64,000 nt of DNA from Streptomyces vietnamensis (GTDB lineage Bacteria; Actinomycetota; Actinomycetes; Streptomycetales; Streptomycetaceae): assembly GCF_000830005.1 (NCBI RefSeq), contig NZ_CP010407.1:5336001-5400000 (forward strand). The letters are read 5' to 3'. This document shows positions 24,559 through 32,810 of this stretch, in pieces. Within the stretch, counting starts at the first letter, position 1; each line of letters starts with the position of its first letter. The notes under the pieces were generated by a model. It worked only from the letters and a program-made list of their open reading frames with translations, was not told where the DNA came from and made no database searches. The position numbers were made by a program, and so were the translations under genes.

Positions 24559-26028
24559 ATGTGGGTTTTCAGTGCTTCCGGATGTCGGTGGCTCGGTGCG
24601 GGCGGGGCGCTCGCCGTCGCCGTGGGCGGCTGGGCCGCCGGAACGCTGCCGGTACGCGGCGGCTGGGGGCTCTGGGAGCCGCGCGGGTCGGCGGTCGAGG
24701 TGGCCGGCGCGGTCCTCGCGACCCTCGGCCTGACCCTGCTCGTCGCCGCCTGGTGGCGGTACGGCGTCCTCCTCGCCCGCGGCCTGCGGGACGGGGTCCT
24801 CGCGACCCTCGCCTGCTGGACCGCACCGCTGCTCCTCGCCCCGCCGCTGCACAGCGCCGACGTCTACAGCTACATCGCCCAGGGCGCGATGGTCCTCGAA
24901 GGCCACGACGTGTACGGGGCCGGGCCGTCGGTTCTCGGCCCCGGCGACCTCGGGGCCGACGCGGCGGCGAGCGTCGGCGGGAACTGGACCCACACCCCCG
25001 CCCCGTACGGGCCCGCCTTCCTGCTCCTCGCCGCGGGGGTCGTGAAGCTGACCGGCGGGGCGGTCGTGCCCGCCGTCCTCGGCCTGCGGCTCGTCGCCCT
25101 CGGCGCGCTCGCCCTCATCGTCTGGGCGGTACGGGGATTCGGCGGCGGCGGAGGTGCGCTCTGGCTCGCCGCCCTCAACCCGCTGCTCCTCGTCCACGTC
25201 GTCGGCGGCATGCACAACGACGGGCTCATGATCGGCCTCATGCTCGGCGGCGTCCTGCTCGCCACGCGCGGGCGGTGGGTGCTCGGCAGCGTCCTCGTCG
25301 GCTTCGCGATGATGATCAAGTCACCGGCGGCGGTCGCCCTGCTCTTCATCGGCGTGCTCCTCGCGCGCGGCGGAGGCGTACGGGGTCTGCTGAAGGGACT
25401 CGTCCTGCCCGGGGCCGTCGCGGGGGCGGTGGCGGCGGGGGCGTCGGTACTGGCCGGGACGGGGTTCGGGTGGCTGCGGACGCAGAGCGTGGCCGCGGCC
25501 ATCCATACGCCGTTGTCCCTCACCAGTGACGTGGGCCTCGGCCTGGGGCTGCTCGTCGCCGACGACCCGGACCCGGTCAAGGCCCTCGTGCAGAAGGTGG
25601 GGCTGCTCGCGGCCCTCGCGGTCATCGCGGCACTCGCCTGGCGGGCGTACCGGGGCCGTCTCGACCCCGTCCTCGGGCTCGGGCTCTCGCTGGTCGCGCT
25701 CGTGGCGCTCTCGCCGATGGTGCAGCCGTGGTACCTGCTGTGGGGGACGGTCGTCGCCGCGGCGGTCGCGTGGCGGGGGCGGGCGGGGCAGGTCCTTGCC
25801 GTGCTGTCGGCGGCGCTCGTGTACGAGACGCAGCCGTCGGGGCACACGCCGTGGTACGGGTTCGTGCTTGCGGGTGCGGTGCTGGTGGTCGGGCTCGTGT
25901 GGGTGCGGCGGGAGCCGTGGCCCCCCGGAGCCGGGGATGTCGGAGAAGGCGCCGTCCCGCCCCAGCGCACGAGCGGTCCACGCCCCGCGGTGGTTCCCGA
26001 CTCAGCGGAGCTCGGTTCTTCGGACTGA
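24559..26028 (+). CDS. MptB-like polyprenol-phosphomannose-dependent mannosyltransferase
   Basis: 489 residues with about 12 hydrophobic segments, a GT-C type integral membrane glycosyltransferase. SADVYSYIAQGAMVLEGHDVY carries the acidic residue after the first helix; NWTHTPAPYGPAF and MHNDGLMIGLMLGG are typical of the MptA/MptB alpha-1,6-mannosyltransferase group. These use a polyprenyl-phosphate mannose donor at the outer face to extend mannan-type glycans. The ATG at 24559 starts at the first helix. Its 3' end overlaps the convergent D-aminoacylase by 27 bases. Confidence 0.85.
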   Translation: MWVFSASGCRWLGAGGALAVAVGGWAAGTLPVRGGWGLWEPRGSAVEVAGAVLATLGLTLLVAAWWRYGVLLARGLRDGVLATLACWTAPLLLAPPLHSADVYSYIAQGAMVLEGHDVYGAGPSVLGPGDLGADAAASVGGNWTHTPAPYGPAFLLLAAGVVKLTGGAVVPAVLGLRLVALGALALIVWAVRGFGGGGGALWLAALNPLLLVHVVGGMHNDGLMIGLMLGGVLLATRGRWVLGSVLVGFAMMIKSPAAVALLFIGVLLARGGGVRGLLKGLVLPGAVAGAVAAGASVLAGTGFGWLRTQSVAAAIHTPLSLTSDVGLGLGLLVADDPDPVKALVQKVGLLAALAVIAALAWRAYRGRLDPVLGLGLSLVALVALSPMVQPWYLLWGTVVAAAVAWRGRAGQVLAVLSAALVYETQPSGHTPWYGFVLAGAVLVVGLVWVRREPWPPGAGDVGEGAVPPQRTSGPRPAVVPDSAELGSSD

Positions 26029-27585
26029 GCGGCCCGCCAGTACGTCCGTCCTCCGTCCGTCCTCCATGACGAACCTTCCGTCGACCAGGACGTGCGGGAT
26101 GCCCACCGGGAGGGTGCGCGGGTTCTCGTACGTCGCTCCCGACGCGACCGTCGTCGGGTCGAAGAGGACCAGGTCCGCCACGTACCCCTCCTTCACCAGA
26201 CCCCGGTCCGGGAGGCGGAGGCGGGACGCCGGGCGGGAGGTGAGGTGGGCGACGCACTCCTCCAGGGAGAGGACGCCGAGCTCGCGCACGTACCGCCCCA
26301 GGTACTCCGGGAACGTGCCGTACGCGCGCGGGTGCGGCTTGCGGCCCTGGAGGATGCCGTCCGAGCCGCCCGTGTGCACCCGGTGCCGCATGATCGTCCG
26401 GACGTTCTCCTCGTGGCCCACGTGCTGGAGGATCGTCGTGCCGAGACGGTCGTCGAGGAGGAGCCGGCGGGCCGTGGACCAGCCGTCCACGCGGCGGCCC
26501 ACGTGGTCCGTCAGGGCCGGGTCCGTGACGCCCGAGACCTCGATCGTCGTCCAGTCGACCGGCACCCCGTGGCAGCCGTCCGAGCCGAGTTCCTCCAGGT
26601 GGTGCCGGATGCGTTCGGCCGTCGCGTCGTCCCGGAGGCGGGACAGGGCCGCCTCCGGGCCGCCCTCGCTCGCCCAGCTCGGGAGCAGCGCGAGCAGGGT
26701 CGTACTGCCCGGGGTGTACGGGTACGTGTCGAGGCTGATGTCGGCGCCGCCGTCGAGGGCCTCGTCGAGGAGGGCCAGGAGCTCCGGGGCCCTGCCCTCG
26801 TTGACGTCGAAGTTCATGGTGGCGTGGGCCAGGTGCAGGGCGCAGCCCGCCTCCCGGGTGAGCGCCACCATCTCCGCGTACGCGCGCAGCGCCCCCGCCC
26901 CGTACGAGCGGTGGTGCGGGCAGTAGTAGCCGCCGTGCTCGGCGACGACCCGACACAGCGCGGTGAGCTCGGAGTCCGGCGCGTACATGCCGGGGGTGTA
27001 GGTGAGGCCGGAGGACATGCCGACCGCGCCCTGCTCCAGGCCTTCGGCGACCAGCTGCCGCATGCGGTCGAGCTCGGGTTCCGTCGCCGGTCGGTCCTCC
27101 CAGCCCATCGCGTACATGCGGACCGTGCCCTGGGGGACCAGGTACGCGGCGTTGACCGCGATCCCCCGGTCGAGCCGGTCCAGGTACCCGCCGACCGTGC
27201 GCCAGTCGAAGTCGACGTCCGCACCGTCGCCGTTCCAGCCGGTGATCGCCCGGCGGACCTCGTCGAGCGTGCGGTCGTCGACGGGGGCGTACGACAGTCC
27301 GTCCTGGCCCAGGACCTCCAGGGTCACGCCCTGCGCGGCCTTCGCGCTGTGGTCCGGGTCGCGGAGCAGCGCGAGGTCGCTGTGGGCGTGCATGTCGATG
27401 AAACCGGGGGCCAGGGCGAGGCCCTCGGCGTCCAGGACGCGGCGGGCGGTCGGGCGCTGGCAGCCGGCCGCCGCGGCCTCCTTGACGATGGAGACGATCC
27501 GGCCGTCCTCGATGCCGACGTCGGCCCGGTAGGAGTCGCCGCCGCTGCCGTCGACGACCTCCGCGTCACGGAAGACGAGATCCAT
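26002..27585 (-). CDS. N-acyl-D-amino-acid deacylase (D-aminoacylase) family amidohydrolase
   Basis: 527 residues, urease-type amidohydrolase fold. The metal motif FIDMHAHSDL is near residues 62-70, and CPHHRSYG, HLAHATMN and the C-terminal GYVADLVLFDP are conserved. These enzymes hydrolyse N-acyl-D-amino acids to free D-amino acids. It lies 21 bases downstream of the D-amino-acid lyase-like gene, so both form one operon divergent from the kinase/IclR/RidA operon. The set suggests catabolism of D-amino acids, possibly from wall material. Confidence 0.92.
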   Translation of the reverse strand: MDLVFRDAEVVDGSGGDSYRADVGIEDGRIVSIVKEAAAAGCQRPTARRVLDAEGLALAPGFIDMHAHSDLALLRDPDHSAKAAQGVTLEVLGQDGLSYAPVDDRTLDEVRRAITGWNGDGADVDFDWRTVGGYLDRLDRGIAVNAAYLVPQGTVRMYAMGWEDRPATEPELDRMRQLVAEGLEQGAVGMSSGLTYTPGMYAPDSELTALCRVVAEHGGYYCPHHRSYGAGALRAYAEMVALTREAGCALHLAHATMNFDVNEGRAPELLALLDEALDGGADISLDTYPYTPGSTTLLALLPSWASEGGPEAALSRLRDDATAERIRHHLEELGSDGCHGVPVDWTTIEVSGVTDPALTDHVGRRVDGWSTARRLLLDDRLGTTILQHVGHEENVRTIMRHRVHTGGSDGILQGRKPHPRAYGTFPEYLGRYVRELGVLSLEECVAHLTSRPASRLRLPDRGLVKEGYVADLVLFDPTTVASGATYENPRTLPVGIPHVLVDGRFVMEDGRRTDVLAGRSVRRTELR

Positions 27586-27606
27586 CGCTCCGGCCCCCTC
27601 CGCCGA

Positions 27607-28872
27607 TCAGAAGAACGTGCGGATGTGGTCGACCACCGTGCCGTCCGCCTCGACGACCGGGATCAGCTGCCACTTGTCGAAGATCGTGCAGGGGTGGGAC
27701 AGGCCCATCCCCACCCAGTCGCCGACCTCCAGATCCGCGCCCGGTTCGGTGGCGAGCCAGGTGTGCTGGTCGGAGAGGCCCGTGACGGTGATGCCCTCCG
27801 CGGCGCGGATCTCGCCCGTGCGGGCGTCGCGGACGACCTGCGCCTCCGGGAGGTGCAGGTCGTGGGCGGCGTCCCGCTTGCCCGCGTTGGTGAAGGCCTG
27901 CCCGTCGGTGGGCCGGGAGACGACCTGCGACCAGAGCCGGAACGCGGGCTGGAGCGCGCCCTCCTCGGGGATCCGGTTGAAGGGGGTGCGGTTGCGGTAC
28001 TGGCCGTCGTCGTGGGAGACGTACGCGCCGGAGCGCAGCAACTTGAGGACCGGGAGGGAGAGGTCGGGGATCTCCGCGAAGACCTCGGCGACCGTGTCGA
28101 ACCACTCGCTGCCGCCCGCGCTGACGACGATCTCGCCGATGGCGGGGTCGAAGCGGCCGGCCTTGTCGAAGTCGGCGGCGAGCGAGACGAGCCGCCGCAG
28201 CCACTCCCGGACGCTGTCGGCGTCGGCGCCGGGCATCGTGCCCTCGTACCCGGCGACGCCGACGAGCCGCAGGGTGTCGGTGGCCGCGACGGCGTCGGCG
28301 ACGGCCGCGCACTCCGCCTCGGTCCGTACGCCGGTCCGTCCGGTCGCGCCGGCGGCCAGCTCGACGACGACGTCCACGGGGCGGGACGCGCCCGCCGCGC
28401 GCAGGGCCTCGTCCATCAGCTCGACGCCGCGCACGGAGTCGACGTAACAGATGAGGTGGAAGGCGGGGTCGGCGTCGAGTTCGGCGGCGAGCCAGCGCAG
28501 CGCGACCGGGTCGACGACCTCGTTGGCCAGGAAGATCCGGGCGACGCCGTGGGCGCGGTAGACGCGGGCCTGGTGGGGGACGGCGGCGGTGATGCCCCAG
28601 GCGCCGTGCTCCAGCTGCCGGTCGAAGAGCTGGGGGGCCATGGAGGTCTTGCCGTGCGGGGCGAACGCGAGGCCGTGGCGCTCGGCGTACGTCTCCAGGA
28701 GGCGGAGGTTGTGCTCGACGGACTCGGCGGAGAGGGCGAGGACCGGGGTCGTGTAGCCGCCGGTGAAGAGGTTGCGCCGCTGGGCGGAGAGTTCGCCGAC
28801 GGTCAGGCCCTCGGCGTCCGGGGGCAGGGCCTTGAAGCGGTGGTCGACGCGCTCGTTCGCCAGGTCGGGCAT
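27607..28872 (-). CDS. PLP-dependent D-amino-acid lyase/deaminase (alanine racemase fold, DSD1/D-threonine aldolase-like)
   Basis: 421 residues. The N-terminal TIM barrel has the PLP lysine in AFAPHGKTSMAPQLFDRQL. The C-terminal beta domain ends with SHPCTIFDKWQLIPVV, the D-serine dehydratase-like metal-binding region with His and Cys. Family members deaminate or cleave beta-hydroxy D-amino acids such as D-serine or D-threonine. It is first in its operon, starting 123 bp from the divergent kinase. An imine product would suit the RidA enzyme encoded across the promoter. Confidence 0.88.
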   Translation of the reverse strand: MPDLANERVDHRFKALPPDAEGLTVGELSAQRRNLFTGGYTTPVLALSAESVEHNLRLLETYAERHGLAFAPHGKTSMAPQLFDRQLEHGAWGITAAVPHQARVYRAHGVARIFLANEVVDPVALRWLAAELDADPAFHLICYVDSVRGVELMDEALRAAGASRPVDVVVELAAGATGRTGVRTEAECAAVADAVAATDTLRLVGVAGYEGTMPGADADSVREWLRRLVSLAADFDKAGRFDPAIGEIVVSAGGSEWFDTVAEVFAEIPDLSLPVLKLLRSGAYVSHDDGQYRNRTPFNRIPEEGALQPAFRLWSQVVSRPTDGQAFTNAGKRDAAHDLHLPEAQVVRDARTGEIRAAEGITVTGLSDQHTWLATEPGADLEVGDWVGMGLSHPCTIFDKWQLIPVVEADGTVVDHIRTFF

Positions 28873-28891
28873 GAGGCCTCCTCATCGTGGG

Positions 28892-28910
28892 CGTTGCGGG
28901 ATGTGCAACG
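28892..28910. promoter_or_regulatory. IclR operator candidate CGTTGC-N7-GCAACG
   Basis: In the 123-bp divergent promoter region. CGTTGC (28892-28897) and GCAACG (28905-28910) are perfect inverted arms, and a further TTGCGC half-site follows at 28915-28920. Its position between the two operons and the IclR gene in one of them makes it the natural operator. Confidence 0.6.
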
Positions 28911-28995
28911 CTCATTGCGCATGGTGCTGATGGCTGTCTAACATCCGGGCCAAGGCCGGGTCAATGGACCCGTACGAGTGCGAGGGAGCGCGATC

Positions 28996-30057
28996 GTGAG
29001 CGGACCGGCGCCCGTCGTCGCGGCCCCGGACGTCGTCTGCCTCGGCGAGTCCATGGTGACCTTCCTGCCCACCCGGCCGGGCCGCCTCGCCGACGTCCCC
29101 TCCTTCACCCGCGCGATCGGCGGCGCCGAGTCCAACGTCGCCTGCGCCCTCGCCGCGGCCGGGCACCGGGTCCGGTGGGTCGGGCGCGTCGGGTGCGACG
29201 GCTTCGGCGACCACCTCGTCGAGACGATCGCGGCGCACGGCGTCGACGTCGGGGCCGTCGGACGCGACCCGCACCGGCCGACCGGCGTCTACTTCCGTAC
29301 CGACGAGGACCGGGCGACCGACGCGCACGAGGTCGTCTACTACCGGGCCGGTTCCGCCGCCTCCGCGATGTCGCCCGCGACCGTCCCGTACGCCTCCGTC
29401 GCCGACGCCCGGATCCTCCACGTCACCGGCATCACCGCCGCGCTCTCGCCGGACTGCCTGGCCCTTCTGCGGGACCTCACGGCCCCGCGCCCCGGACGGC
29501 CGCTCGTGTCGTTCGACGTGAACCACCGGCCGGGGCTGTGGCGCGACGGCAACGCCCCCGAGGTGCTCCTCGAACTCGCGCGGCGGGCGGACGTCGTCTT
29601 CGTGGGCGCGGACGAGGCGAAGGCGCTGTGGGGCCTGAAGGGCACCGGGGCCGTCTCCGACCTCATCGACGGGCCCGAGGTCCTCGTCGTCAAGCTCGGC
29701 AAGGGCGGAGCCTATGTCGCCGACCGCCGTCCCGAGTCCTTCGCGGACATCGAGGACGCCGATGGCGTGGGCCACCTCGAACGCCCGCCCCGCGTCGACG
29801 TCGTCTCCTCCGTCGGCGCCGGCGACGCCTTCGCCGCCGGGTTCCTCTCCGCGACCCTCCGCGGTCTCGACATGAGGACCCGGCTCCGGCACGGGCACCT
29901 CGCGGCCGCCGCCGCGCTCACCGTCCCCGGGGACTTCGCCGTCCCGCCCCGCCGCGGCCACGCCGACCGCCTCGCGGCGCTCGACGCCGCCGCCTGGGGC
30001 ACACTTCACCTCGGCCCCGGCTGGACGGGGGACGACCAGGAGGTACGTACGCCATGA
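28996..30057 (+). CDS. PfkB-family sugar kinase (2-keto-3-deoxygluconate kinase-like)
   Basis: 353 residues from the GTG at 28996, which has GGGAG 7 bases upstream. Ribokinase-fold signatures: IGGAESNVACALAAAG (motif 1) and VSSVGAGDAFAAGFL (motif 2, catalytic Asp). The opening CLGESMVTFLPTRPG is characteristic of 2-dehydro-3-deoxygluconate kinases, which make KDPG from KDG. The stop overlaps the iclR start (ATGA). Its pairing with D-amino-acid genes is unusual but common control by IclR is likely. Confidence 0.9.
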   Translation: MSGPAPVVAAPDVVCLGESMVTFLPTRPGRLADVPSFTRAIGGAESNVACALAAAGHRVRWVGRVGCDGFGDHLVETIAAHGVDVGAVGRDPHRPTGVYFRTDEDRATDAHEVVYYRAGSAASAMSPATVPYASVADARILHVTGITAALSPDCLALLRDLTAPRPGRPLVSFDVNHRPGLWRDGNAPEVLLELARRADVVFVGADEAKALWGLKGTGAVSDLIDGPEVLVVKLGKGGAYVADRRPESFADIEDADGVGHLERPPRVDVVSSVGAGDAFAAGFLSATLRGLDMRTRLRHGHLAAAAALTVPGDFAVPPRRGHADRLAALDAAAWGTLHLGPGWTGDDQEVRTP

Positions 30058-30815
30058 GCCAGACCGTCGACCGGGCGCTCAGCATCCTGCCGCTGCTCGC
30101 CCAGGGACCCGCCGACCTCGGGCAGGTCGCCGAGCGGCTCGGCGTGCACAAGTCCACGGCCCTGCGGCTGCTGCGCACGCTCCACGAGCACGGGCTCGTC
30201 CACCGGCAGCAGGACCAGCGCTACCGCCTGGGCGCCCGGCTGTTCGCGCTCGCGCAGGAGGCCGTCGAGAACCTCGACGTCCGCGAGATCGCCCACCCCT
30301 ACCTCGTCGCCCTCAACGAGCGGACCGGGCACACGGTCCACCTCGCGGTGTACGAGGAGGGCGAGGTCGTCTACATCGACAAGGTCGAGTCCCGCTACCC
30401 GGTCCGCATGTACTCGCGCATCGGCAAGCCCGTCGCGATCACCGTCGCCGCCGTCGCCAAGCTGCTCCTCGCCGACCTGCCCGAGGCGGAGCGCCGCGCG
30501 ATCGCCGCGAAGCTCGACTACCCCCCGTACACGCCCCGTTCGACGCCGAACGCCGCCGCCTTCCTCAAGGAGCTGGCGACCGTGCGCGAACAGGGCTGGG
30601 CCACCGACCTCGGCGGCCACGAGGAGTCCATCAACTGCGTCGGCGCGCCCATCCGCGGGGCCGACGGGCGGGTCGTCGCCGCGATGTCGGTCTCGGCGCC
30701 GAACGTGGTCGTCACCGCCGAGGAACTCCTCACCCTCCTCCCGCAGGTGCGCAGCACCGCGGACGCCATCAGCCGCGAGTACTCCGGCGAACCCGCTACG
30801 AAGGACAGCGCATGA
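30054..30815 (+). CDS. IclR-family transcriptional regulator
   Basis: 253 residues. N-terminal winged helix-turn-helix (VAERLGVHKSTALRLLRTLHEHGLV, ~25-50) and C-terminal effector domain (HTVHLAVYEEGEVVYIDKVES, GGHEESINCVGAPI). It overlaps the kinase by 4 bases and RidA by 4 bases. It probably represses both divergent operons through the site at 28892-28910 and is relieved by a substrate-derived metabolite. Confidence 0.95.
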   Translation: MSQTVDRALSILPLLAQGPADLGQVAERLGVHKSTALRLLRTLHEHGLVHRQQDQRYRLGARLFALAQEAVENLDVREIAHPYLVALNERTGHTVHLAVYEEGEVVYIDKVESRYPVRMYSRIGKPVAITVAAVAKLLLADLPEAERRAIAAKLDYPPYTPRSTPNAAAFLKELATVREQGWATDLGGHEESINCVGAPIRGADGRVVAAMSVSAPNVVVTAEELLTLLPQVRSTADAISREYSGEPATKDSA

Positions 30816-31222
30816 GCGAGAAGACCGCGATCACCCCCGCCACCCACACCGCCCCGCCCGCGAAGTTCTCGCACGGCGTGCGGAAGGGCAACATCCTCCA
30901 GGTCGCCGGCCAGGTCGGCTTCCTGCCCGCCGTCGAGGGCCAGGCCCCGACGGTCGCGGGCCCGACCCTGCGCGAGCAGACCCTCCAGACCTTCGCCAAC
31001 GTCAAGGCGATCCTGGAGGAGGGCGGCGCGAGCTGGGACGACGTGATGATGATGCGCGTCTACCTGACGGACGTGGACCACTTCGCCGAGATGAACGAGA
31101 TCTACAACCAGTACTTCGAGGAGCAGGACCTCAAGGCCCCCGCCTCCGCCCGCACCACCGTCTACGTCGGCCTCCCCGCCGGCCTCCTCATCGAGATCGA
31201 CGCGCTCGCGGTCCTCGGCTGA
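30812..31222 (+). CDS. RidA family enamine/imine deaminase
   Basis: 136 residues. RidA/YjgF/UK114 fold with the catalytic arginine in ASARTTVYVGLPAGLLIEIDALAVL and NVKAILEEGGASWDDVMMMRVYLTDV. RidA hydrolyses reactive 2-aminoacrylate/enamines formed by PLP dehydratases, releasing a keto acid and ammonia. This directly complements the PLP lyase/deaminase-like enzyme at 27607-28872. It is last of three overlapping genes and ends at a terminator. Confidence 0.95.
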   Translation: MSEKTAITPATHTAPPAKFSHGVRKGNILQVAGQVGFLPAVEGQAPTVAGPTLREQTLQTFANVKAILEEGGASWDDVMMMRVYLTDVDHFAEMNEIYNQYFEEQDLKAPASARTTVYVGLPAGLLIEIDALAVLG

Positions 31223-31235
31223 GACCGGACGAAGA

Positions 31236-31266
31236 GGTGCCCCGGCCGTGGCGCGGCCGGGGCACC
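31236..31266. terminator. Bidirectional terminator after ridA
   Basis: A 12-bp perfect stem (GGTGCCCCGGCC and complement), 7-base loop, between convergent ridA and the carboxypeptidase gene. Confidence 0.85.
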
Positions 31267-31283
31267 CCTTCACCCACGGGCCG

Positions 31284-32639
31284 TCAGGCCGCGCAGTACT
31301 GCGCCTGCTTGCCGATCGAGCGGTACATGCAGTCCGCGTTCTCCAGGAGCTGGAGGACCGCGTCGCGGTTGCGGCTCGTCTCGCGCTCGATGACCTCGTC
31401 GGGCGGGTAGAAGCCGCCGTCGAAGGACGACGTCGGGTACATCTCGAAGGTGTACGCGAAGATCTTCTGCGTGCCCCACAGGTAGTCGTCGATCGAGCCG
31501 TCCGTGATGTACAGGTCGCTGGACTGCTCGGGCGTGTAGCCGTTGCTCGCCGCCATCGACCGGCCGACGGTCGCGAAGGCGTCGCGGTCGTCCTGGGTCA
31601 TGCCGGTGGTGGTGTCGGACGTGGTCCAGCCGAAGGGCCAGAGGACCAGCTCGCTGTACGTGTGGAAGTCGATGGCCGCCGTGATCTGCTGCTTCCCGCC
31701 GACCACCCGGGAGCGTACGAAGTCGGCGACGACCTTCACCTCGGGGGCCGACTCGGGAGCCGCGCCCCGGTAGGTCTCGGAGCTCTTCGTACCGGAGGAG
31801 CCGCCGCAGCAGGCCCACTTGAAGTCCCAGTTCCGGTTGAGGTCCGTGCCGATGTAGGAGGAGCCGGAGTTGGGCTGGCGGTTCTTGCGCCAGCTGCGGT
31901 ACGAGCCGCTCGCGATGTCGTACTCGCCGCCGTCCGGGTTGAGATCCGGGACGATCCAGATCTCGCGGCTGTTCACCATGTTGGTGATCCGCGAGTCCGT
32001 GCCGTAGCCCGCGCCGAGTTCGCGCAGCAGGTAGAGCGCCATCTCGACGGTGAGGTGCTCGCGGGCGTGCTGGTGGTGGGTGAAGAGGACCTCGGGCTCG
32101 TTCTCGTCGGTGGCGACGTTGTCGCTGACCTTGATGGCGACGATGTCCCGGCCCTGGTACGTCTTTCCGATGACCTGCTTGCGCATGATCGAGGGGTAGG
32201 CGGCGAGGCGCTGGTCGATCTCCGCGTTCGTCTCGGCGTAGTTGTGGTACTTCGCGTCGGCGGAGGGGAAGTCGAGCGGGCCGGTCGTCTTGTCGCCCTC
32301 GATGCTGCGGTTCGGCGGGGCGGGCAGGGCGATCGGCGCGTAGCCGAGGGCCTTGAGGCGGGCCAGCTGTTCGGTGTTGGCGCTGACGACGACCGTGCGG
32401 GCGTCGACCTCGTCGATCGAGACGCCGGTGGCGGTCAGCGCGGTGCGGGCGGCCGGGGTGGCCGGTCCGGCGATCTCGTACTGCCGGATCACCTCTTCGG
32501 CCCCGGACGCGATGCGGGCGGCGGTCGGCGCCGGGTCGGCCCCGGCGGGCGTGGTGAGGGCGGAGAGGGGCGCCGCGAGGGCGAACGCCACGAGGGCCGC
32601 GAGGGTGGCGGACCTTCTGCCGCGGGTGGGACGTCGCAT
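31284..32639 (-). CDS. Secreted zinc carboxypeptidase (M14 family)
   Basis: 451 residues. The ATG at 32639 is preceded by AGGAGA. Signal peptide ~1-34 (ending near AGA-DP), a propeptide-like region to ~120, then an M14 catalytic domain. The zinc ligands are in HHQHAREH (HxxE) and [10 protein letters not shown] (third ligand His); the general-base Glu is in YTFEMYPT. It releases C-terminal residues from extracellular peptides. It has a stand-alone promoter shared divergently with the kinase at 32811. Confidence 0.96.
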   Translation of the reverse strand: MRRPTRGRRSATLAALVAFALAAPLSALTTPAGADPAPTAARIASGAEEVIRQYEIAGPATPAARTALTATGVSIDEVDARTVVVSANTEQLARLKALGYAPIALPAPPNRSIEGDKTTGPLDFPSADAKYHNYAETNAEIDQRLAAYPSIMRKQVIGKTYQGRDIVAIKVSDNVATDENEPEVLFTHHQHAREHLTVEMALYLLRELGAGYGTDSRITNMVNSREIWIVPDLNPDGGEYDIASGSYRSWRKNRQPNSGSSYIGTDLNRNWDFKWACCGGSSGTKSSETYRGAAPESAPEVKVVADFVRSRVVGGKQQITAAIDFHTYSELVLWPFGWTTSDTTTGMTQDDRDAFATVGRSMAASNGYTPEQSSDLYITDGSIDDYLWGTQKIFAYTFEMYPTSSFDGGFYPPDEVIERETSRNRDAVLQLLENADCMYRSIGKQAQYCAA

Positions 32640-32810
32640 GCTGTCTCCTGGGTGGGGAGTGTGGGGGAGTGCGACCGTGCCGAGTCGTGCGGATGCCCGG
32701 GTGTGTGACTGCCTGACAGCTGCTGCTTCCCGGGCGTGTGACTGTTCGGCCACATGGTCCGGCTATGTCATGGACCGGTCAAGATGGGGAGTTCGGCCAT
32801 ACTGTCCCGC

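Noticed and set aside
26092..28941. Very long open frame on the plus strand opposite the D-amino-acid genes
   Set aside because: It is antisense to two genes with clear catalytic motifs; its translation is a low-complexity Arg/Val/Gly-rich shadow caused by high GC3.
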